Assembly (NCBI GenBank): GCA_021153325.1
Contig: JAGKTQ010000040.1
Coordinates: 1 to 17,541 of the forward strand
Length of the DNA: 17,541 nucleotides
DNA from: Lachnospiraceae bacterium
Lineage (GTDB): Bacteria; Bacillota; Clostridia; Lachnospirales; Lachnospiraceae
Direction: 5' to 3'
The notes beneath the pieces were generated by a model. The model had not been told where the DNA came from, searched no databases, and was given only the letters and a program-made list of their open reading frames with translations. Positions 14,315 through 17,541 of this stretch are shown one piece after another; within the stretch, counting starts at the first letter, position 1; every line of letters begins with the position of its first letter. Position numbers and translations under genes: made by a program.

Positions 14315-15040
14315 CTAAGTAGTTGGTTCTTTGTCTTCTTCTGAAACCGGGAAGAGCACAGCCGCGATTCCTGAAATGACAACGGTGAGTATAATGATAC
14401 GCATACCTGAAGAAATGGAACTTAAAACAGGCAGCTTCGCAAACAGGAAGCTGGCAAGCATGGAGATAACGATCAAGCATGCTATGATTTTATTCTTTCT
14501 TGCAGGAGGAATGATAATGGCAAGGAACATGCCATATAATCCTACGCTTAAAGCGCTTACGACATTGGCGGGGAGAACATTTCCGCAGAGTACACCAAAA
14601 CAAGTTCCAAGTGCCCATCCGGGAAGTGCAACGACGATGACGCCGTAAGTATAAAATGGATTTAGTTTTCCGGGATATGCCATGGAAACACCAAATATTT
14701 CATCGGTCACATCGAAGCCAATGAGCAGTCTATGATAAAATTTTGTGTCCGGTGAGAGCTTTTGACTCAAAGCACAGGACATCAAAAGGTAACGTGCATT
14801 TGTCACAAGAATCATTAGTGCCATTTCTAAATAGCTTGCTTGTGCAGCAACTAAGTTAAAGCCTGCAAATTGTCCGGCAGAAGCATTGACAAGCATACTC
14901 GTAAGCGTTGCCTGAAAAGCGGTCATTCCTGCATTTTTTGCAGCAATTCCTAAGGTAAAAGAAACGGCAAGGTAACCAAGGGATATGGGAATGCCATGTT
15001 GCATGCCTTTCTTGAAACAGATGGCATTTTCTTTTTTCAT
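14315..15040 (-). CDS. azlC: AzlC, branched-chain amino acid exporter large subunit
   Basis: This is a 241-residue inner-membrane permease of the AzlC (LIV-E) family, forming an exporter with AzlD. Family landmarks include GIPISLGYLAVSFTLGIAAK (16-35), the NASAGQFAG motif (52-60), NARYLLMSCALSQKL and GFDVTDEIFG. About seven hydrophobic segments fit the family. The start is backed by ACGGAGGAA 6 bases upstream. A well-spaced promoter (TTGACT-N17-TATACT) lies 65-95 bases before the ATG. No regulator of the Lrp/AzlB type is adjacent, and I see no T-box or other riboswitch in the short leader. Confidence 0.94.
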   Translation of the reverse strand: MKKENAICFKKGMQHGIPISLGYLAVSFTLGIAAKNAGMTAFQATLTSMLVNASAGQFAGFNLVAAQASYLEMALMILVTNARYLLMSCALSQKLSPDTKFYHRLLIGFDVTDEIFGVSMAYPGKLNPFYTYGVIVVALPGWALGTCFGVLCGNVLPANVVSALSVGLYGMFLAIIIPPARKNKIIACLIVISMLASFLFAKLPVLSSISSGMRIIILTVVISGIAAVLFPVSEEDKEPTT

Positions 15041-15105
15041 CTATAGTTCCTCCGTAAATTCATATCTTTCAGTAAATAAAATTACTTCTTTTTATTCCAC
15101 GGATT

Positions 15106-15134
15106 AGTATAAGCTTTTCATTTCATGTAGTCAA
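15106..15134 (-). promoter_or_regulatory. Promoter of azlCD
   Basis: On the minus strand TTGACT (15134-15129), 17 bases, TATACT (15111-15106). Just upstream, CAGTCC (15138-15143) and GGACTG (15156-15161) form a 6-bp inverted repeat that could be an operator. Confidence 0.75.
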
Positions 15135-15250
15135 GAACAGTCCAAAATGAAAATCGGACTGCATTTGTGTTCAAAGTGTGTAAAAACTCTGAAAAAAAGT
15201 GAACTGCAAAAAATAGGCAAAAAGGACACTTTTTTTTAACAATTTAAGGA

Positions 15251-15277
15251 TAATCTAAACATGACATTGGCGTATAA
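15251..15277 (+). promoter_or_regulatory. Weak sigma-D-like promoter candidate before the adaptor gene
   Basis: TAAT (15251-15254), 15 bases, GCGTATAA (15270-15277) matches the flagellar/chemotaxis sigma consensus TAAA-N15-GCCGATAA at 9 of 12 positions. No convincing sigma-A promoter is seen here (ATGACA-N18-ATATAC is the best alternative). A chance match is quite possible. Confidence 0.25.
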
Positions 15278-15320
15278 AACAAAAATATACGGTTAGAGGC
15301 GCGTAAACGGAGGATGAGAG

Positions 15321-16679
15321 ATGGAAGAAAGAATAAAAGCCTTCCTAAGTATGGTAAAGGAAAAGAAAGCAATTGCTTTAGCAATCGCCGGAATTTTACT
15401 TGTAGTTGTTATTGGTATAGTAATCTTTTTTGTGATTTCGAAATCAGGGACAGAAGGAAAGAATGGTTTTTCCATGTTTGGGGATGGTGGAAATGCAAAG
15501 GAAACGGAATATGTTTCTGCCAGCGGAACGACTACATTAGGATATACAATGGATGAATTTGAACCGGATTACATAGAGACAGACTTGTACATAGAAGAGG
15601 TATATTTGGCATCAGGAGATGAAGTGGAGGAAGGAACTCCGGTCTTTAAAGTAAGTGAAGAAAGTATACAGGAAGCCAGAGAAGAGCTAGAAGAAAAAGT
15701 AAAGGAAACAGATTTAGATTATCGTGCGGGAGTCATTACTTATGAGCAGAGCAAAATAAGTGCAAAGTATGATTATGATGTTGCGATATTAGAAGGACAG
15801 CAGGCGGAGGCTGTTTATAATAGTGCTTTAGCGGATGCAGAGAAAAAATTAAAGGAAGCACAGGATGCCGTGACAGAGGCAGAGGAATTGATTGAAGAAT
15901 ATACGAATGCGATTGAAAATGGCGGCTATTATTATGAGTATGATCTGGATGCATATCAGAAGCGATATGAAACGAACTGTAATTTATATCAACAGCTGCT
16001 TTCTGAGTGGGGGATTAAGGAAAGTGAACTGTCCGTGACCGTGGGGGTAAATGAATCGGCATTTATGTTGCTTTCTGCGCCAACAGCTGATACAGCAGGT
16101 GATGAGGCAGCTGGAACGGGCACGTCGCAGGAAGAATCTGGTGATGCCGGTACATCGGAAACCGGTACGACAGCAGATTCGAATGAAACAGGTACACCGG
16201 GAGACACAACGGATAATAGTACAGCAGAAGGTTCCAAGGAAACAGGCACATCAGGGGGCACAACAGAAACCGGAAGCTCTGGAACGACAGAAACCGGAAG
16301 TTCGGGATCGACTACAAATAGTACGACAGAACAGAGCAAGCAGGAGGAAGAAAAGCAGAACGAAGCGAACGGGCAGCAAAATGTTACGGAAAGTAATAAA
16401 GACAGAGAACAGAAGATTAAAATATTACAGCAGTTAAAAAAAGCCGTGCAGACCAGTGAATCAGCTTATGCAAAAGCATGGAATGAGTACGAAGAAGCGA
16501 CAGAGAAGGCGGCAACTCAATTGAAAAAATTGAATGCACAGATAGAATCTTTGCGTGCAGATCTGACGGAAGCGGAAACGACCTATGAATTAGAAAAGCT
16601 GGAAGCAGAAACAACCTATAAAAAAGCGTTAGCGCAGACAGAGCTCGCAGAGAGTGATTATAATGCAGCTATGATTTAA
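15321..16679 (+). CDS. Membrane-anchored adaptor-like coiled-coil protein, apparently C-terminally truncated
   Basis: This is a 452-residue protein with one N-terminal membrane anchor (about 17-39), then an extracytoplasmic region. Residues about 70-112 (IEEVYLASGDEVEEGTPVFKV) are the first half of a biotinyl/lipoyl-type fold as in HlyD/RND-type efflux adaptors. A long helical arm (about 113-200), a Ser/Thr/Gly/Glu linker (about 252-340, with two TTETGSSG copies) and a second helical arm (about 360-448) follow. Adaptors of this kind continue with the second lipoyl half and a beta barrel that contact the transporter; here the frame stops at YNAAMI. A terminator follows 16 bases later, and no other frame continues the protein. 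GGAGG sits 7 bases before the ATG. Either a 3' deletion or a specialised short form; no transporter gene is adjacent. Confidence 0.75.
   Translation: MEERIKAFLSMVKEKKAIALAIAGILLVVVIGIVIFFVISKSGTEGKNGFSMFGDGGNAKETEYVSASGTTTLGYTMDEFEPDYIETDLYIEEVYLASGDEVEEGTPVFKVSEESIQEAREELEEKVKETDLDYRAGVITYEQSKISAKYDYDVAILEGQQAEAVYNSALADAEKKLKEAQDAVTEAEELIEEYTNAIENGGYYYEYDLDAYQKRYETNCNLYQQLLSEWGIKESELSVTVGVNESAFMLLSAPTADTAGDEAAGTGTSQEESGDAGTSETGTTADSNETGTPGDTTDNSTAEGSKETGTSGGTTETGSSGTTETGSSGSTTNSTTEQSKQEEEKQNEANGQQNVTESNKDREQKIKILQQLKKAVQTSESAYAKAWNEYEEATEKAATQLKKLNAQIESLRADLTEAETTYELEKLEAETTYKKALAQTELAESDYNAAMI
16260..16307 (+). repeat. Tandem repeat of 24 bp (two copies) in the adaptor linker
   Basis: Two adjacent 24-base units (16260-16283 and 16284-16307), differing at three third-codon positions, encode TTETGSSG twice. 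They lie in a low-complexity Thr/Gly/Ser/Glu linker that looks surface-exposed. Confidence 0.8.
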
Positions 16680-16695
16680 ATGTGGCAAAATCAGC

Positions 16696-16725
16696 AAAAA
16701 GGATTGTGAAGCCAATCCTTTTTTT
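16696..16725 (+). terminator. Intrinsic terminator after the adaptor-like gene
   Basis: AAAAAGGATTG (16696-16706) pairs perfectly with CAATCCTTTTT (16713-16723) around a 6-base loop, with two further T. Confidence 0.88.
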
Positions 16726-16751
16726 GCTGTCTATATCAGAGTAAAAAAAGA

Positions 16752-16780
16752 TTGACAGACAAGGGCTTAGTGGAGAAAAT
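16752..16780 (+). promoter_or_regulatory. Promoter candidate for the small gene at 16810
   Basis: A perfect TTGACA (16752-16757), 17-base spacer and GAAAAT (16775-16780; weak first base) lie 30 bases before the ATG. Confidence 0.55.
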
Positions 16781-16809
16781 GAGAGAAGGACAAAAGGAAA
16801 GAGGAAACA

Positions 16810-17145
16810 ATGATGATAGAAAAAGAAGTGGAAGAATGGATCAAGCAGGTCTGCAGGGCAGCAGGAGCGGAGGAGAGCTTTTTTCAGGATTTTATGGTAA
16901 AATTGCAAAATGCACCGGAAATTTATAAGGAGCTTTTTTATTTTGCTTATCATCAGAATTTTTTGTGTGAATATAAAATACAGGGCTATTCGGTTGTGGA
17001 TATTATGGTGTGGCAGATGGATCATTTTAAGGCGCAGCTTGACAGAGACAATTATGCGATGAAGCATAATCAGAATAAAATGGTTCTGATGGCATTTGAT
17101 ACATTTTTGAATATGGAAAAGGAAAACTATCCAAATCGTCTATGA
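16810..17145 (+). CDS. Small Lachnospiraceae-type protein of unknown function, 3' end replaced at a joint
   Basis: The 111-residue frame has GAGGAAAC just before the start; ATG at 16810 or 16813. It is soluble, helical and rich in aromatics, with a central FLCEYKIQGYSVVDIMVWQMDHFKAQLDRD (positions about 51-79; quoted in part: QGYSVVDIMVWQMDHFKAQL). I recall similar short uncharacterised proteins in Lachnospiraceae in which a WQxDHFKA-like stretch is followed by a MAFDTxLxME-like motif and then roughly 20 more residues. Here MAFDTFLNMEK (about 94-104) is followed by only seven residues (ENYPNRL). That tail lies in DNA which, in another frame, continues a family 3 glycosidase. So residues after about 104 are probably not native. 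The function is unknown, with no catalytic motif visible. Confidence 0.6.
   Translation: MMIEKEVEEWIKQVCRAAGAEESFFQDFMVKLQNAPEIYKELFYFAYHQNFLCEYKIQGYSVVDIMVWQMDHFKAQLDRDNYAMKHNQNKMVLMAFDTFLNMEKENYPNRL
17104..17124. other. Probable chimeric joint (shared short sequence between two unrelated genes)
   Basis: Bases around TTTGAATATGGAAAA (17106-17120) make sense in two frames at once. In the upstream gene's frame they encode FLNMEK, ending its family motif. In the next frame they encode FEYGKG, the start of the glycosidase segment. Upstream sequence looks Lachnospiraceae-like and downstream sequence Bacteroidales-like. A shared string of this size is what a k-mer assembler would join on. Confidence 0.65.
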
Positions 17146-17459
17146 AGGCCGATGGTAAAGTAACCATTACTATACCGGTAACCAATACGGGCAATCGTGC
17201 GGGAGAAGAAATCGTGCAAGTATATGTAAAGGCTTTGGATTATCCGGAAGCACCTATCAAATCACTCAAGGGATTTGCCAAATTGAGCCTCAAACCGGGC
17301 GAAAAAGGAAAGGCAGTCATTACCCTGGATGGCGAAGCTTTTGAATACTATGATCCATCCATCGACGAGTTGTCTACCCGTAGCGGTCGTTACCAAATCA
17401 TGTATGGTAGTTCATCGCTTGAAAAAGATTTGAAAAGTTTGGACTTTGTTGTGAAATAG
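17106..17459 (+). CDS. C-terminal fibronectin III-like domain of a family 3 glycoside hydrolase (5' truncated)
   Basis: About 117 residues remain of a secreted or periplasmic beta-glucosidase/xylosidase-type enzyme. The segment starts FEYGKGKLSKSSMKADGKVT and runs through VTNTGNRAGEEIVQVYVK, EAPIKSLKGFAKLSLKPGE, AFEYYDPSIDEL and GRYQIMYGSSS to VVK. This is the Fn3-like domain (PF14310 type) that ends many Bacteroides and Prevotella GH3 enzymes. The catalytic barrel and the alpha/beta domain are absent. ATG at 17142 is internal, with no ribosome site, so this is not a stand-alone gene. Codon choice (ACC, CTG, CTC, GGC more frequent) differs from the genes before it. The identity of the domain is firm; its linkage to this chromosome is doubtful. 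Confidence 0.85.
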   Translation, partial: FEYGKGKLSKSSMKADGKVTITIPVTNTGNRAGEEIVQVYVKALDYPEAPIKSLKGFAKLSLKPGEKGKAVITLDGEAFEYYDPSIDELSTRSGRYQIMYGSSSLEKDLKSLDFVVK

Positions 17460-17465
17460 TCCAAT

Positions 17466-17502
17466 AAAAAAGTGGTGTACATTGAATGTACACCACTTTT
17501 TT
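17466..17502 (+). terminator. Bidirectional terminator after the glycosidase tail
   Basis: A perfect stem of at least 16 bp (AAAAAAGTGGTGTACA, 17466-17481, with 17487-17502) and a 5-base loop has A and T runs on both sides, so it can work both ways. On the minus strand a frame ending YVYVVK-stop (stop at 17519-17521) enters from the right edge and might be a convergent gene's end, but seven codons prove nothing. Confidence 0.9.
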
Positions 17503-17541
17503 ATTGCTCTGAATTAAATTATTTTACAACATATACATAAG

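Noticed and set aside
15192..15236. AAAAAAAGTG ... CACTTTTTTT hairpin upstream of the adaptor gene
   Set aside because: The stem is almost all A-T with a 25-base loop and follows no gene on this strand; probably chance in AT-rich DNA.
16051..16437. Arg/Gln-rich open frame inside the adaptor-like gene, and its minus-strand counterparts
   Set aside because: All arise from the repetitive Thr/Gly/Ser/Glu linker read in other frames; no start signals.
1..17541. CRISPR array, tRNA, rRNA or insertion sequence
   Set aside because: No regularly spaced direct repeats, no tRNA-like cloverleaf and no transposase-like frame were noticed on either strand; this was by reading only, not by a covariance search.

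Overview
The window looks like chromosomal DNA of a low-GC Gram-positive Clostridia, most likely a Lachnospiraceae gut anaerobe. The case rests on AT-rich intergenic DNA, AGGAGG-type ribosome binding sites, sigma-A-like promoters and the flavour of the proteins (RelB/PIN module, MATE transporter, REC-HD regulator, a lipoyl-type adaptor with a long coiled coil). The last ~440 bases differ: they encode the C-terminal end of a Bacteroidales-type family 3 glycoside hydrolase, joined to the preceding gene through a stretch of about 15-20 bases that fits both reading frames. That is most simply an assembly chimera.

Layout. 1-960 is an accessory scar: a broken gene resembling a HerA-like ATPase, an intact 98-residue gene of unknown function with its terminator, two short gene remnants on opposite strands, and a second strong terminator. 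957-1755 is a RelB/DinJ-type antitoxin plus PIN-domain toxin with a good promoter. 1756-1938 holds only a weak hairpin and a 16-codon orphan reading frame. 1939-4333 is a divergent LysR regulator / MATE efflux pair sharing a 142-base control region with a dyad. 4334-4627 holds a strong terminator and then the promoter of the next operon.

4628-13932 is the core: one apparent eight-gene operon with a good TTGAAA-N17-TAAAAT promoter and a strong terminator. The order is PAS histidine kinase, REC-HD-GYP-like regulator, cheR, cheB, cheY-like regulator, cheA, cheW and a transmembrane chemoreceptor. Expected signal flow is receptor-CheW-CheA to the CheY-like protein and CheB, with CheR/CheB adaptation. 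The kinase and HD regulator at the front probably form a second phosphotransfer branch. No flagellar gene and no CheC, CheD or CheV is present. The HD-GYP-like domain has lost several signature residues, so a binding rather than hydrolytic output is possible. This composite array is the best candidate in the window for a system with an unusual output.

13995-15040 (minus strand) is azlC-azlD, a branched-chain amino acid exporter, with its own promoter. 15321-16679 is a membrane-anchored adaptor-like protein that stops after its second coiled-coil arm and so lacks half of the expected fold. 16810-17145 is a small Lachnospiraceae-type protein whose tail is replaced at the chimeric joint. 17106-17459 is the glycosidase tail, followed by a long perfect terminator.
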